A stretch of DNA of 64,000 nucleotides from Farysia itapuensis. Taxonomy: Eukaryota > Basidiomycota > Ustilaginomycetes > Ustilaginales > Ustilaginaceae. Location of the stretch: positions 124,001 to 188,000 of the forward strand of contig JALBYC010000020.1 in NCBI GenBank assembly GCA_023212645.1, in the 5' to 3' direction. Under the pieces are notes generated by a model, which saw only the letters and a program-made list of their open reading frames with translations, was not told the DNA's origin and did not search any database. How positions within the stretch are numbered: the stretch's first letter is position 1; every line of letters starts with the position of its first letter. Positions 36,890 to 47,095 of the stretch are shown piece after piece. Both the position numbers and the translations under genes were made by a program.

Positions 36890-39457
36890 ATGGCGTCGTT
36901 CAATCCGTTGGCGCTGTTGGCGGAGCGTACATGCACGTCTATTTATAACGCCATTGACACTGGTAACAATGCGCAGGCAGTTCGGCAGGCCGATCTCGTC
37001 CTCAAGTCGCAGCCCGACTTGGCGCTTGCCTCAGCGCTAAAGTCAATCGCTCTCGCGCGTCAGGGCAGATTTCAAGATGCTAATGCGGTCTGCGACAAGC
37101 TTGTAGCCCGTGGTTTACGGCGTGGCGAGGAGGGCGTCCTGACACCTCTCACTTGGACGCTTGGCCGTCTAGGTCGGAGAAATGACGAAGTCACGCTGCT
37201 CGAAGAAGCGGTCAAGCTCAATCCCAGCGACCAAGCTTTGGCAAGACAGTGCTTTATGGCATTGATCCGCAACAAGATGTACCAAAAGGCGCAGCAACTC
37301 TCGCTCAAAATGTCCAAGACCTTCTCCACAGCCAGTCACCGGGCGGGTAAACAGGGCCGCTTCATCGACGAGTATTTCTGGTGGTCAATTCAGTCGTATC
37401 TCCTCCTCGCTCGGAATCCTGCCGCTCCTGGAGCTGCGCTAGCTCTCCCGCTCAGCCAGCGCATGATAGAAAAGCAGATTCAAGCAAAGTCGCTTGGTCT
37501 TAATGACGAAGAGGCGCTCTGGCTTCAAGTACAGGTCTTTATTCGACAAAACAAGAGCGCCGACGCTTTGCATCTGCTCACAGACGGCGTAGGCGCCACG
37601 CTGTGCGACAGGAACTTATCGCTTGAATTTTTGCGCACAGAGCTAGCGCAAGAGTTGGGAAAATGGGACCTTGTGGCTCAGTACAACAGAGCCAAGATCG
37701 AGACAGGTAGCAACAATTGGGCGCATTTTAGCGCGTACTTAGAAGCAGCTGCCAAATTGGGTACAGCGCAACTGAACAGCGCCGAAGAGCTGGTCAAGCG
37801 TCTTTCGTCGACTACAGAGGGGCGCAAAGATCGATCATTGCGGCTGGCTGAGCTGCAGTTGCTCAAAAGACAGGCTGAAGTGTCGTCAGAGCGACACTGG
37901 ACCAAGGTAATTCTGGCCTACTTTGAACAGTTCAGCAGCAAGGCGTGCTGTCACGAAGACCTTCTTCCTTACTTGAGCTGCATGTCTCGAGACGAAAGGA
38001 ATGATTTGTGGCACCGTCTTGCAGCAATTCAGACTTCCACGGATACCGAAGCGGCTCTGCGAACGAGGATCTCAGCCGCCAAGATCCAACGCGCCATTCA
38101 GGAGCGTAGCTCGATGACTTTGACATCGGAGACCGCGCTAGCCATATCCTATATGCAAGGTTACACCGCAGGTCTGCAGATCGGCGCTCACTTACCTGAG
38201 ACGGAGATGCAACCGGCAGACGATCTGGCTTTGCTCGCCGCACATGCTCTGGTATCAGCTTACCACCTGTCGCAATACGATCTCACGTATCTGCTGCAAG
38301 CGGTGGCACTGCTCGAATATGCCCTTACCAAAAGCAAAAAAGGATACCAGCTCCGCGTGCTGCTCATTCGATGCTACATGCTCGTTGGTGCCTTCGACCG
38401 TGCAAGCATTCACTATGGCTTGCTGGGGCTGAAAAGCGTTCAGTCTGATACGCTGAGCTATCTAATCAGCGACCGCACCTCGTGCTTTTCCACGGTGTCC
38501 GCTGCAAGTTCGGTTGACGAGACGCTGTCAAAGATGGTAGTGCGATCGTTGAGCGGTGCACAAGGCATTTACGAGGAAAATGCGCAGTCGACACCCGACA
38601 TGGTGACAAAGGCGTTTGAGCACGGTATCTACTCGCGCGTGGAAGAGTTTGTCGAATTTGGCGAGATGCTGGACCGTTCCGTCCAGCGCCAAGTGCTGCG
38701 CCTAGAAGAGGCACGTTGTCACTTCCTCAACCGCAAGAATGCGGACAAGAAGGCGTTCCAAGCCGGAATGGCCAAGACTGTAGCTGCAGTTACCACCAGT
38801 CTGCGAGAGGGTGGTGACAAGCTGTATGATCAGCGTGATCGATCAGTGTTGGCCAACTACCAGCCTTTCGATACACCTACAGTGGAAGAAATGACACGCG
38901 TTGGGCCACAGCAGAACACGGCCTGGGTCAAGAGCATGCACTTCCTTCTCGCAAGCGCCACAGATGCAGACAAGCCATCCGCACCCACAGAAGAAGAGCA
39001 AGCTCAGCTGACCACAGCCGAAAAGAAAGCAGTCCAAATCGCAATTCGCTTGCAACGCGGCTCCTTGAAAGGGGAAGATCTGGTCAGCTTGGTCACTGAC
39101 GCCAAAACGCAGCTCAAAGCTCAAGTCGAGCGGCTCACGTCGAGTCCTGCACTGGGCAGACCCATCGACGTGATTCACGATGCAGCTCTACTGCTCGAGA
39201 CAATCTCGCACGCTACACCGATCAGCCAGGCTGTCACGACAGAAATCAGTACACACCTTGCCGAAATGGCCACGCTCATCAGCCATCTCTCTCGATCTTT
39301 GCCTCCGGTTCCTGTCGCAAACGCGCTTGCTGAAGGCCTCAAGAGTCTCGCACCCTCTGTCGTTACACAACTGGCTAAGGACACGCACGACAACGTGGTC
39401 AAGAGCTTGCAACGTGCGCTCGACGTTTTGCGGGATGCTTTGCGCAGTGGCTGTTAG
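36890..39457 (+). CDS. MDM20: NatB N-terminal acetyltransferase auxiliary subunit (Mdm20/Naa25)
   Basis: The 855-residue protein is a TPR superhelix that anchors the catalytic Naa20 to ribosomes; NatB acetylates Met-Asp/Glu/Asn/Gln N-termini, including actin and tropomyosin. The N-terminal TPRs are recognisable (IYNAIDTGNNAQAVRQADLV; SALKSIALARQGRFQDANAV; LEEAVKLNPSDQALARQCFM). The central part contains the family pattern AHALVSAYHLSQYDLTYLLQ followed by YQLRVLLIRCYMLVGAFDRA. The length is typical. The start is the ATG at 36890; the frame is open upstream only from a TTG. There are no introns. Confidence 0.88.
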   Translation: MASFNPLALLAERTCTSIYNAIDTGNNAQAVRQADLVLKSQPDLALASALKSIALARQGRFQDANAVCDKLVARGLRRGEEGVLTPLTWTLGRLGRRNDEVTLLEEAVKLNPSDQALARQCFMALIRNKMYQKAQQLSLKMSKTFSTASHRAGKQGRFIDEYFWWSIQSYLLLARNPAAPGAALALPLSQRMIEKQIQAKSLGLNDEEALWLQVQVFIRQNKSADALHLLTDGVGATLCDRNLSLEFLRTELAQELGKWDLVAQYNRAKIETGSNNWAHFSAYLEAAAKLGTAQLNSAEELVKRLSSTTEGRKDRSLRLAELQLLKRQAEVSSERHWTKVILAYFEQFSSKACCHEDLLPYLSCMSRDERNDLWHRLAAIQTSTDTEAALRTRISAAKIQRAIQERSSMTLTSETALAISYMQGYTAGLQIGAHLPETEMQPADDLALLAAHALVSAYHLSQYDLTYLLQAVALLEYALTKSKKGYQLRVLLIRCYMLVGAFDRASIHYGLLGLKSVQSDTLSYLISDRTSCFSTVSAASSVDETLSKMVVRSLSGAQGIYEENAQSTPDMVTKAFEHGIYSRVEEFVEFGEMLDRSVQRQVLRLEEARCHFLNRKNADKKAFQAGMAKTVAAVTTSLREGGDKLYDQRDRSVLANYQPFDTPTVEEMTRVGPQQNTAWVKSMHFLLASATDADKPSAPTEEEQAQLTTAEKKAVQIAIRLQRGSLKGEDLVSLVTDAKTQLKAQVERLTSSPALGRPIDVIHDAALLLETISHATPISQAVTTEISTHLAEMATLISHLSRSLPPVPVANALAEGLKSLAPSVVTQLAKDTHDNVVKSLQRALDVLRDALRSGC

Positions 39458-39559
39458 GCCGGTGTTTCTGATGCAAGAGCGCGTGGTTTTGACGTTTGGA
39501 CCCTTTTGGGTGTGCTGTTCGTGTGCGACCCACCACCACCACACTCGCCCACCCCAAGC

Positions 39560-42091
39560 ATGGCTGCTGCTACCTTCGACAGTCAGCAGGCGGCTGATGC
39601 TGCGGGATCTTCACGGCCAACTCGTAAGCTGTTTGGTCGTTCGTCGTCAACGCGTAGTCATGGCCAACAGGCCAGCAGTAGCACCACCGGCAATATACAA
39701 AGGGAGGCAGAGTTGGGCGACCAAGGATCCCGCAGCGCTCGTCTCTTTCGACGGCTTACTCTGCGAGCGCCCAAGACGGCGGCGCGTATGCCTTCACTAC
39801 CTCCTACGCTTGTCTTGGATCTGGACGCTGGCACAGCAGCGGCTTCTACCGCACCCCTCTCTCCCTCCATCCCATCACCGCGTCAACCAGACCCCTCCAC
39901 CGGCACTTCGACAGCAGCAGCAGCCGTGATCGCACAGGTTAACGCATCGGCAATCGCCTCGTTCCACCAACAAACCACCTCTCATACCCCGCAACAGCGC
40001 CAGAAAATGATAGATGCAATGGCAAACGCGCGCTTAAACGTTCATCAGACACGAGACTTGGTGCGCATGTGTGGGCAACAGATTCGTGAACGCGGTCTGG
40101 ACAGTGTGGGACTGTTTCGGCCCTTTCGCATCGTCGAGTCGCAGCAGCGCGTCGCCTACATTGTGCAGCTGTTTCTGCTGTGCATTGATACGTCTACCTA
40201 CCTCGCTGTTTTCCCCATTCTGCCCGAGAACGCGCTCGACCGTCTTGGCGGACAGTCCTCCAATCCAGCTACTGCCGTGGAGCAGACACGCAGACAGGCA
40301 CGCGACGAGCTGGACAAAGAGCTGCGCTACGCTTCCCCCCACGAAGTCGTGTCGGCGCTCAAATGGGGTCTGCGCCACGTGCGACTACGTCCCTCTGACT
40401 TTCACTCGAAAGACGCCGACGAATGGTACAAGATTTACGCAGCGGCAGAGCGGACGGCTGGCTACCCACCGCACGCCATCACCAGCATACTCTACCCACG
40501 CTTGCCACAGGAAACTGCAGAACTGCTCAGCGAGCTGCTCGACTTGATGGCGTCGGTAGCTGCACACGCCGCTACGAATCACATGTCGGCAGCGACACTC
40601 TGCAAGGTGGTTGGATTCTGGGTCTTTGGCCGGATCGGTGTCGCACATCCACCACCCACGCTAGACGAATTGCTCCTCGCGACGGAGAGAAGCGCACAAG
40701 TAGCTCAACATCTCCTGCTTGCCCATATACGAGCCCAGGCTGCCGTCACTTTCGCCATGCCATTACGGCTCACCGAGCTCATCGCTGGCTATCCCTGCAT
40801 TCAGTCCGAAGCACAATCTCCTTTGCTTCCCCCAGCCTTCGCCGCACGGCCCGCTGCGACGCTGCGCGTAGATCTTAGGTCGGACAATCTCGTGGTTTCC
40901 CAGACAAAGCCGCGCACGCCCGCGGCAACTTTCGCAGCAGCGCTCGACGCTACCGCCTCTGACGACTTGCAGGGTGACAAGGGCGAAGTTTGGGCATCCA
41001 TCATAAGTCACCACTACGATCTACAGAGCCGCAAGCGGATCGCAAACACACAAGAGCTGCAAGGCACGGAGTTACTCCTCGAGGAACATGCACGGATTCT
41101 GCGTCTCGTTGAAAGAGAGATGGACGTTCGGAAACCCGACTCGGGCGTTCAAGGCCGACCGAGGTCATCGTCCACAGCTGATGGGCGTGCGTCAGACCAG
41201 CCTCCGCGCTTACCTGCGTTTGCTTCCTTGCCCGTCTCGGCACCTGCCACCCAGCTTACATTCTTCGAAATGACGGGGAGGGACGAGAACGACGAGTCAA
41301 TCGAAGTCGTCGCCGACGTGCAGCCGACCACAAGCAAGGAAGTGTTCACCGGTGCGCTCGAACCGAGTGCCTCCTGGCGGTCTTTCTCCGAAGAAGGGTT
41401 TGGGATAGGTGCGGGGATGATGAGCACTGCCAGTTCGGATCTGTCACTGTCGGACCGACACGATGTGTCGTCTTCGTTACCATCAGCCGCCTCACCCGCC
41501 AAGTCAGTGAGTCGACGACGGAGCTTGCGTGCGGTGCAACGCGTCAAAAGCAGCAGCAGCTCTTCCACGCCTTCCACCAGCAAGGCGCATAGACCAGGTT
41601 TGTCCCATGCTTTCACCGCGCCAGAGTCGGCGATGCGCAAAGCAGTCACGACCACCGTGACCAGCGTGCGCACGACAGAGCTGAGCACGGCCGCACTGAG
41701 CATTCTGTGGCAGGATCAGCTGCTGGATCCCTCCCCCTGCTGCTCGTTTCCGACTTTTGTCCTAGTCCAGCTCAACGCCCCCACCACTGCTGGTGCGAAT
41801 CTGCACGAGTTCGAGCGCGAACCGTGGCTTATCCTCGTGGAAAATATCATCCCACCAAGACCGCCCACTCCGCCCTACTCACCGACGAAGAAATCGTCCC
41901 GTTGGGACTCGGCATCGCACACCAGCACCGGTGCCGACCGCAAATCTATCCTCGCACCCAGCATACGCAGCGTCAAAAGCACTCTACGCCGTGTAAGCAC
42001 CATTATCGGTGTCCACCCCACGCGGTCTAGCCGCACACGCGCGCAACAGGCATCGCACGACTCTCACGATTCCATCTTCCCCTCCTTCTAG
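39560..42091 (+). CDS. Msb1/Mug8-like morphogenesis protein (RhoGAP-like fold)
   Basis: The 843-residue protein has one folded domain at about residues 155-420 that resembles a degenerate RhoGAP of the Msb1 family: GQQIRERGLDSVGLFRPFRI, ASPHEVVSALKWGLRHV, then the NHMSAATLCKVVGFWVFG segment. Flanking regions are disordered, Ser/Pro/Ala-rich. A later short conserved part (FPTFVLVQLNAPTTAGANLH and LILVENIIPPRPPTPP) is near the end. Budding-yeast Msb1 and fission-yeast Mug8 link Cdc42/Rho1 to formins and glucan synthase at growth sites; a role in polarity is inferred. The start is the ATG at 39560. Family identity is by motif only. Confidence 0.65.
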   Translation: MAAATFDSQQAADAAGSSRPTRKLFGRSSSTRSHGQQASSSTTGNIQREAELGDQGSRSARLFRRLTLRAPKTAARMPSLPPTLVLDLDAGTAAASTAPLSPSIPSPRQPDPSTGTSTAAAAVIAQVNASAIASFHQQTTSHTPQQRQKMIDAMANARLNVHQTRDLVRMCGQQIRERGLDSVGLFRPFRIVESQQRVAYIVQLFLLCIDTSTYLAVFPILPENALDRLGGQSSNPATAVEQTRRQARDELDKELRYASPHEVVSALKWGLRHVRLRPSDFHSKDADEWYKIYAAAERTAGYPPHAITSILYPRLPQETAELLSELLDLMASVAAHAATNHMSAATLCKVVGFWVFGRIGVAHPPPTLDELLLATERSAQVAQHLLLAHIRAQAAVTFAMPLRLTELIAGYPCIQSEAQSPLLPPAFAARPAATLRVDLRSDNLVVSQTKPRTPAATFAAALDATASDDLQGDKGEVWASIISHHYDLQSRKRIANTQELQGTELLLEEHARILRLVEREMDVRKPDSGVQGRPRSSSTADGRASDQPPRLPAFASLPVSAPATQLTFFEMTGRDENDESIEVVADVQPTTSKEVFTGALEPSASWRSFSEEGFGIGAGMMSTASSDLSLSDRHDVSSSLPSAASPAKSVSRRRSLRAVQRVKSSSSSSTPSTSKAHRPGLSHAFTAPESAMRKAVTTTVTSVRTTELSTAALSILWQDQLLDPSPCCSFPTFVLVQLNAPTTAGANLHEFEREPWLILVENIIPPRPPTPPYSPTKKSSRWDSASHTSTGADRKSILAPSIRSVKSTLRRVSTIIGVHPTRSSRTRAQQASHDSHDSIFPSF

Positions 42092-42107
42092 CTCCCACCG
42101 CCAAGCT

Positions 42108-42124
42108 CACACACACACACACAC
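42108..42124. repeat. (CA)n microsatellite
   Basis: A 17-nt CA run sits in the 124-bp gap between two convergent genes, followed by GACACACA. Confidence 0.9.
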
Positions 42125-42215
42125 GACACACATTGGTATGGGAAGAACGAGAGAGAGAAAGGACGGAGAAAACGTACGAGTGCGCGCAGGGAAGGTGGAG
42201 AGAGGGAAGGGGGTC

Positions 42216-43973
42216 CTAGCACTGCTTGGAGTAGCCTTTTGCCTTTGTGCCGGAGCCTCGGGGTAGGCCAGCGTGGTGCTTGTCGTGAGCGGCGTTGTGG
42301 TGGGCGGTGGTTTTCTGCCTGTCTTCCGTCTTTGTGGTGGCGTGCAGGGCGTGTGGGTCAGCGTCATCGTGGTGCGATTCAGTGTGGGCCGATGAAAGCT
42401 GAGCAAGAGCACGGAATCCATCGGCACCCGACTCCTGCTCGAGCGACTCGGTGATGGTGATAATGTCGTACACCAGCTGCTCGATCATGGTTTCCGACAG
42501 ATTCTCACGGACGACGACACGGAGGATTTCAATGTCCTCGAGAGCGGGGGAAAGGTTGTAGTTGGGAACGATCCAGCCTTTGGCACGGAGGAGGGTTTGG
42601 ATCCATCGCTGTTGCAGGTTGGGATTGCGGGTGCGGAATGACTCTGACCAGCGGAAGGAGACGACGGGCAGACCGGGGACATAGTACTCGGCTGCCGTAT
42701 CGTCGGCTGCCGCACCCAGCTTCTTGGCCACCTCGTGCGCAACACCAGCCGCACTCACCGGGTGGTGAATGTCGGACAGCACCTCGTAGTAGCCAGACTT
42801 GTCGAGCGCACGCGCGAGCAGACGTGCATTCTGCAAATCCGCCTGCATCACCCTTCGATAACCCTGATAGCCAAGGTTGAGGAAGTTGAACAGCTGACCA
42901 ATCACCGGGGCTGCTGGTCTACTAAAGTTGAGCCCGAAACTGTACTCGACCGAGCCGAGGTAGTGCAGTTCAAAGACGAGCTCTTTGGGCACCATGTCGG
43001 TAGCTCGGAAGAGGACCCAGCCAAGACCGGGGTAGACCATGCCAAACTTGTGGCCAGACGTGTTGATACTTTTAACACGGGGCAGTTCAAAGGACCACTT
43101 GAGGTCTGGATGGGCAAAAGGTGCAACCATGGCACCCGAAGCGCCGTCGACATGGATCGGAATGTCGAGACCCGTCTTGGCCTCGTACTCGTCCAGAAGC
43201 TTTGACATGCCCTCTACGTCCTCGTAGTGGCCCGTGTAGGTGGAACCAAGGATGACGACGACGCAGATTGTGTTTTCGTCGACCATGTTGATGGCCTTGT
43301 TGATGTCCAGGCAGTAGCGGCTTTCGTGCGATACGGGCACTAGGCGCTCTTCGACGTCAAAGTAGCGGGCAAACTTTTCAATGGCGACCTGGGCGTTGCT
43401 GCCAAAGACCATGTTGGGACCGGGTTCCTTGAAGCTCTTGCCCTCGGCCTTTCGGCGTGCCTGCCAGCGCTTTTTTGCGGCCAGACAGGCGAGCATGATG
43501 GCCTCCGAGGAGCCAGTGGTTGCAACACCCATGGCAGGCTTGCGCTTGCCAGTCGTCTCGTCCACCTCCTTGGGCGCCTTCCACAAATCGGCGAGCATGG
43601 AAATGCACCGGGCATGCATCGACATGGTGGCCGGATACTCGTCCTGATCGCACAGGTTGATGTTGATGGTCTCGGTCATCAGCTTGGTTGCCTCTGCAGG
43701 CATCCAGGTGTGGACAAACGAGGCGAGATTGAGAGTCGGCTTGCCGTCCAGCGAGAGCTCAGACGAGAGGAGCTGGTAGGCTGCCTCTGCCGAGATTCCA
43801 TCCTTGGGCAGCTGGTACTTGGGAATGGGTTCAGTCACGTACCGGCCAGCATGAGCACCCGAGTGGTATCGTCGAGCGTGCTTTCCACCAGGTCGCTCCA
43901 GCAGACCGAGAATCGGGTGGTCGGCAGCCTCGGCGACCAAGTCTTCGGGATCAATATGTTGACTCAACGCCAT
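42216..43973 (-). CDS. GAD1: Glutamate decarboxylase
   Basis: The 585-residue PLP enzyme converts glutamate to GABA in the cytosol. Visible landmarks: ATTGSSEAIMLACLAAKKRW (PLP phosphate site, 151-170), HVDGASGAMVAPFAHP (Asp contacting the pyridine N), and the Schiff-base lysine K309 in NTSGHKFGMVYPGLGW. The substrate-binding LNLASFVHTWMP and INLCDQDEYP are also typical of the eukaryotic/E. coli GAD type. The C-terminus ends in a His-rich low-complexity tail (HHDADPHALHATT), beyond the usual ~465-residue catalytic part, where plant GADs carry a calmodulin site; none is obvious here. The start is the ATG at 43973. Confidence 0.95.
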   Translation of the reverse strand: MALSQHIDPEDLVAEAADHPILGLLERPGGKHARRYHSGAHAGRYVTEPIPKYQLPKDGISAEAAYQLLSSELSLDGKPTLNLASFVHTWMPAEATKLMTETININLCDQDEYPATMSMHARCISMLADLWKAPKEVDETTGKRKPAMGVATTGSSEAIMLACLAAKKRWQARRKAEGKSFKEPGPNMVFGSNAQVAIEKFARYFDVEERLVPVSHESRYCLDINKAINMVDENTICVVVILGSTYTGHYEDVEGMSKLLDEYEAKTGLDIPIHVDGASGAMVAPFAHPDLKWSFELPRVKSINTSGHKFGMVYPGLGWVLFRATDMVPKELVFELHYLGSVEYSFGLNFSRPAAPVIGQLFNFLNLGYQGYRRVMQADLQNARLLARALDKSGYYEVLSDIHHPVSAAGVAHEVAKKLGAAADDTAAEYYVPGLPVVSFRWSESFRTRNPNLQQRWIQTLLRAKGWIVPNYNLSPALEDIEILRVVVRENLSETMIEQLVYDIITITESLEQESGADGFRALAQLSSAHTESHHDDADPHALHATTKTEDRQKTTAHHNAAHDKHHAGLPRGSGTKAKGYSKQC

Positions 43974-44426
43974 GATTAGTGTACTATTTGTGGTAGAAGG
44001 AAAGGACACGGCTTCTCAATGACAACGGCAGGATATATATGCGGGAAGAAAGTGTGCGCACGGACAGGCTATCAATTGTGCTTTTGGACGGTGACTGATG
44101 CCGACGGAGTAGGGGATGACATGTATGGCCCGCCTACACCCACGTTGCGACCCCGTTGTGCAATCCAGGGCCCACTCAGAGACTATCGAATATCGGCAAG
44201 GGTAAGCAGAGTGACGTTCGATCTCGGCACGGCGCACGGCTTCTTCTTCATTCCGCAATCTTACAATGCTCTCCTCTTTCGGCCAAGAGGCCAAGAGGCC
44301 AAGCGCCAATATGGCCAATGCGACAGCATGCAGTATGTCCATCCAGTAGATTGTGTATAGTGGGTACAAAAAGTGGTAAGAGAGCGATGAGAGAGCGACG
44401 ATGAGGAGGGGGGGAAGATCTGGCTT
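43974..44426. promoter_or_regulatory. Glutamate decarboxylase upstream region
   Basis: This 453-bp region has an ATATATAT element at 44033-44040, about 60 bp before the decarboxylase start codon on the minus strand, which is a plausible TATA box. Near 44280 there is a short tandem reiteration of GGCCAAGA. No gene seen. Confidence 0.5.
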
Positions 44427-44912
44427 CTACAAGAGTAGGGCTGCTCCGATCAATGTGCCAACGAGGAGCACAGCGCTGTTGAGCATCACTGCTGTGCCTG
44501 TCAATGAAGCGGCACTGTTGCCAGAGGAAGTGCCAAGCCCAGAGAGACCTGATGAGCCTGATGAAGCGGTATTTGTGGCAGTGGCGGATGTCCTCCCTCG
44601 CGAGGACGATGCTGAGGCGCCTCCTCCTCCACCTCCGCCACCACTGCCAGTGTAAGCAGCAGAGGCACCGGCAGCAGCCAGGCTCGAGATGAATCCAGAG
44701 TCGAGCGTCGTGTAGCCAGCTAGGGCAGGTGTGCCGGCAGGGGCGGTGACAGGCGCATTTTGCGTTTCCGTCTTTTGTGTACCTTGGGCGGTTGAACAGC
44801 CTCCATACTGGACACAAGCCGATTGAGCGTTGTCCGTTGTCAACTGCGCAGACGTGAACTGCAGAACTGCGAGAAGCGCAATGGTGATCGCGAGGAGTAT
44901 TGAATGGCGCAT
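44427..44912 (-). CDS. Small GPI-anchored cell-surface protein, Ser/Gly/Ala-rich
   Basis: The 161-residue protein has an N-terminal signal peptide (MRHSILLAITIALLAVLQFTSA) and a C-terminal hydrophobic segment after small residues (NSAVLLVGTLIGAALLL), the two-signal pattern of GPI anchoring. The mature part is low complexity: a Cys pair (SACVQYGGCSTAQG), a Gly run and Ser/Thr-rich stretches likely to be O-mannosylated. No enzyme domain is visible. A role in the cell wall or on the surface is inferred. The first six residues resemble those of secreted protein A (MRH), but the rest does not. Confidence 0.75.
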   Translation of the reverse strand: MRHSILLAITIALLAVLQFTSAQLTTDNAQSACVQYGGCSTAQGTQKTETQNAPVTAPAGTPALAGYTTLDSGFISSLAAAGASAAYTGSGGGGGGGGASASSSRGRTSATATNTASSGSSGLSGLGTSSGNSAASLTGTAVMLNSAVLLVGTLIGAALLL

Positions 44913-45124
44913 GATTGTTGTCGTGGTCGCTCGTCAAGGTGTGCAATCAATCCGCGCAATCCATTTGCGGGGGAAACGGATCGCTGCTTTGGCTGTCCGC
45001 AATTTGGATTTTCCACCGACGTTTTTGCATAGAAATTGGGCGTTTGGTTCCCCTCGCTTTTCAAGCTCCGTTGATGCGCTTTCGCCGCTTTCACAACGCC
45101 CAAAACCCAAGATCGACGGAATTT

Positions 45125-47095
45125 CTAACGTGCGAGAAATTCCCATAGCGCTTCACGCTGCTTGTAGTCGTGGTGCACGACAGTCACTAGCCAGCGATCC
45201 GTCTTGATGCTTTGCAGCAGCTTGCCTGTCGCCGAATTTTGCGGGAACAGCAGCTCCCATTCGCCCCAGACTTGGAACGCTTCTTCGGCCCAGGCCATGA
45301 AGGACTCCCGCTCGATAATGGTTGACTGCACAATTTCCTTGCCTGGGAAAACGGCCCAGGTGACCGTGTTGGCCTCGACGTCGCTCAAGTTAGACTCAAA
45401 CGCGCCGCTGGCATTTCCAGCAAAGTAGGTGACTTGCGGATCGGTAGAGATGCGCTTCACCAGCTGTTGCTTGTCCTCTTCGCTCATAAACAACTCCACA
45501 AAGGCTTTTTGAAAGACAAAGCCCCCTGCCGGTCCAAAGCCGACGACAGGATCCGTGGAGGGAGCGCCGTCGACTGCAGGTTGAGACCCTACGGACCACC
45601 ATCCCTTGCCCTTGGTCGGCGAAGATCCGTCCGCCAGTCGGTTCAATCCGAGCAGATGGTCGCGAATCTGCACCGTCTCTGCCATCAAAGGCGCATCGCA
45701 CCAAGGAATACACTCGATCCGCTCCTCTAAGTAGGACGCAAAGATGGTCGAGATATCCGAGAGTGTTACGGGGTAACCCCATATACGCAGTGCGTCCTGT
45801 GGTGGTACTTTGAGACTGACACCATACCCGTCCATCTCTCCAAAGGCTGGACTTCGAGAGTCGCCGTACCGACCGTTGGGAAACTCGTCCCACGTCGTCG
45901 TCTCGGGCACTTGGTAGGAGCTGGACGTGCGTGCCAGTGTGCGCGAGAGTGCTTCCTGTGTCGTGACCTTGAAGTCTCGTGGCGTGTTGGCACCCGTACG
46001 ATCGGATAGCATCTGGTTCTTTGTACGTTCTAGGTGGGCGTGAACAGGCAGCTTGAGCGAGATCTCGTCAAGAGCACCGGCATCGGCTTTCCAACCGAGC
46101 CCTTCGAGAATCTTCTCAATGCTCTTTTCCAGATTGAGGGAGCAAAGATGGAAGCCTCGAATGTCGGATTCCAGAAACAGTCTGCCAATCATGTGGATAC
46201 CGAGCGATACACCGTACTCTTTGACGGCAGCATCATCGCTTTTGATCGGTTCTAACGCGTCCAGAACCACCTGCGGCACTTTGGCTTTGCACAAGTTTGT
46301 CATACGACGAAAACTCTGGTAGTTCTGAATTGGCATTATCCCTGGTAGAATGGGAATCGTGATGCCAGCCTGTCGACAGTCTGCGTACCAGGACAGGAAG
46401 CGGTCGACATCGTAGAAAAGCTGAGTGACAATGTATTGAGCGCCAGCATCTTGTTTGGCTTTGAGGAATTTGATGTCGCGCTGCAGATCTTGATCGACCG
46501 AGTCAGCGTGTCCCTCGGGATAGCCGGCGACGCCAATGCAGAAGTGATTGCCATGGTGCTGTCGAATGTAGCGTACGAGGTCCGTGGCGTTTTGAAACCG
46601 ATCATCGGCTGCGACCCAGTACTCTTGCCCGCGTGGTGGATCTCCTCGAAGTGCAAGTATGTTGCGAATGCCCATCCGCTTCGCAGACTCTAAGGTGTCG
46701 TCCAGTGCGCTCTTTTCAACGTTGGTGCAGGTAAGGTGGAGACAGACGTCGCAAGCATCGGCAGTGGCATGTGCTGACCTTTCACTGTTCTCACGCTCGT
46801 CTTGTCCGCGTGCAAAGGCAACCTCAGGATCAAGGTTCCCACGCTGTATGCGACCCGCTAGCTCGAGCGATTTGAGACCCGTCGTTCCGCCTGCACCCCA
46901 TGTGACGTGGATCCACTTTGGGTCGAGGTTGGACTTCATTCGCGCTATGCGGTTGTACAGATTCGCCAAGCCCTGCGTCGTCTTGGGCGGAAAGAACTCG
47001 AAGGACCAGAACGGCTCATCTTGCGCCACCGCCTGTTGCACTTTGTAAGTTATATGCGCCGGGTCCGACCCAGACGATGCAACCAAGTCCGTCAT
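45125..47095 (-). CDS. Methylenetetrahydrofolate reductase
   Basis: The 656-residue enzyme reduces 5,10-methylene-THF to 5-methyl-THF, the methyl donor for methionine. The N-terminal TIM barrel (about 30-330) carries FWSFEFFPPKT (catalytic Glu), HVTWGAGG, HLTCTNV, LALRGDPPRG and QLFYDVDRFL. The C-terminal regulatory domain (about 360-656) contains FGEMDGYGVSLK, the LSDISTIFASYLEERI stretch and AVFPGKEIVQSTI. This full eukaryotic layout is the one feedback-inhibited by AdoMet. The length agrees with yeast Met13 (600) and Met12 (657); I cannot choose between the two paralogue groups. The start is the ATG at 47095. Confidence 0.95.
   Translation of the reverse strand: MTDLVASSGSDPAHITYKVQQAVAQDEPFWSFEFFPPKTTQGLANLYNRIARMKSNLDPKWIHVTWGAGGTTGLKSLELAGRIQRGNLDPEVAFARGQDERENSERSAHATADACDVCLHLTCTNVEKSALDDTLESAKRMGIRNILALRGDPPRGQEYWVAADDRFQNATDLVRYIRQHHGNHFCIGVAGYPEGHADSVDQDLQRDIKFLKAKQDAGAQYIVTQLFYDVDRFLSWYADCRQAGITIPILPGIMPIQNYQSFRRMTNLCKAKVPQVVLDALEPIKSDDAAVKEYGVSLGIHMIGRLFLESDIRGFHLCSLNLEKSIEKILEGLGWKADAGALDEISLKLPVHAHLERTKNQMLSDRTGANTPRDFKVTTQEALSRTLARTSSSYQVPETTTWDEFPNGRYGDSRSPAFGEMDGYGVSLKVPPQDALRIWGYPVTLSDISTIFASYLEERIECIPWCDAPLMAETVQIRDHLLGLNRLADGSSPTKGKGWWSVGSQPAVDGAPSTDPVVGFGPAGGFVFQKAFVELFMSEEDKQQLVKRISTDPQVTYFAGNASGAFESNLSDVEANTVTWAVFPGKEIVQSTIIERESFMAWAEEAFQVWGEWELLFPQNSATGKLLQSIKTDRWLVTVVHHDYKQREALWEFLAR

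Noticed and set aside
44283..44312. Short GGCCAAGA tandem reiteration as a regulatory array
   Set aside because: Only about three units; no symmetry or second occurrence to support a function.
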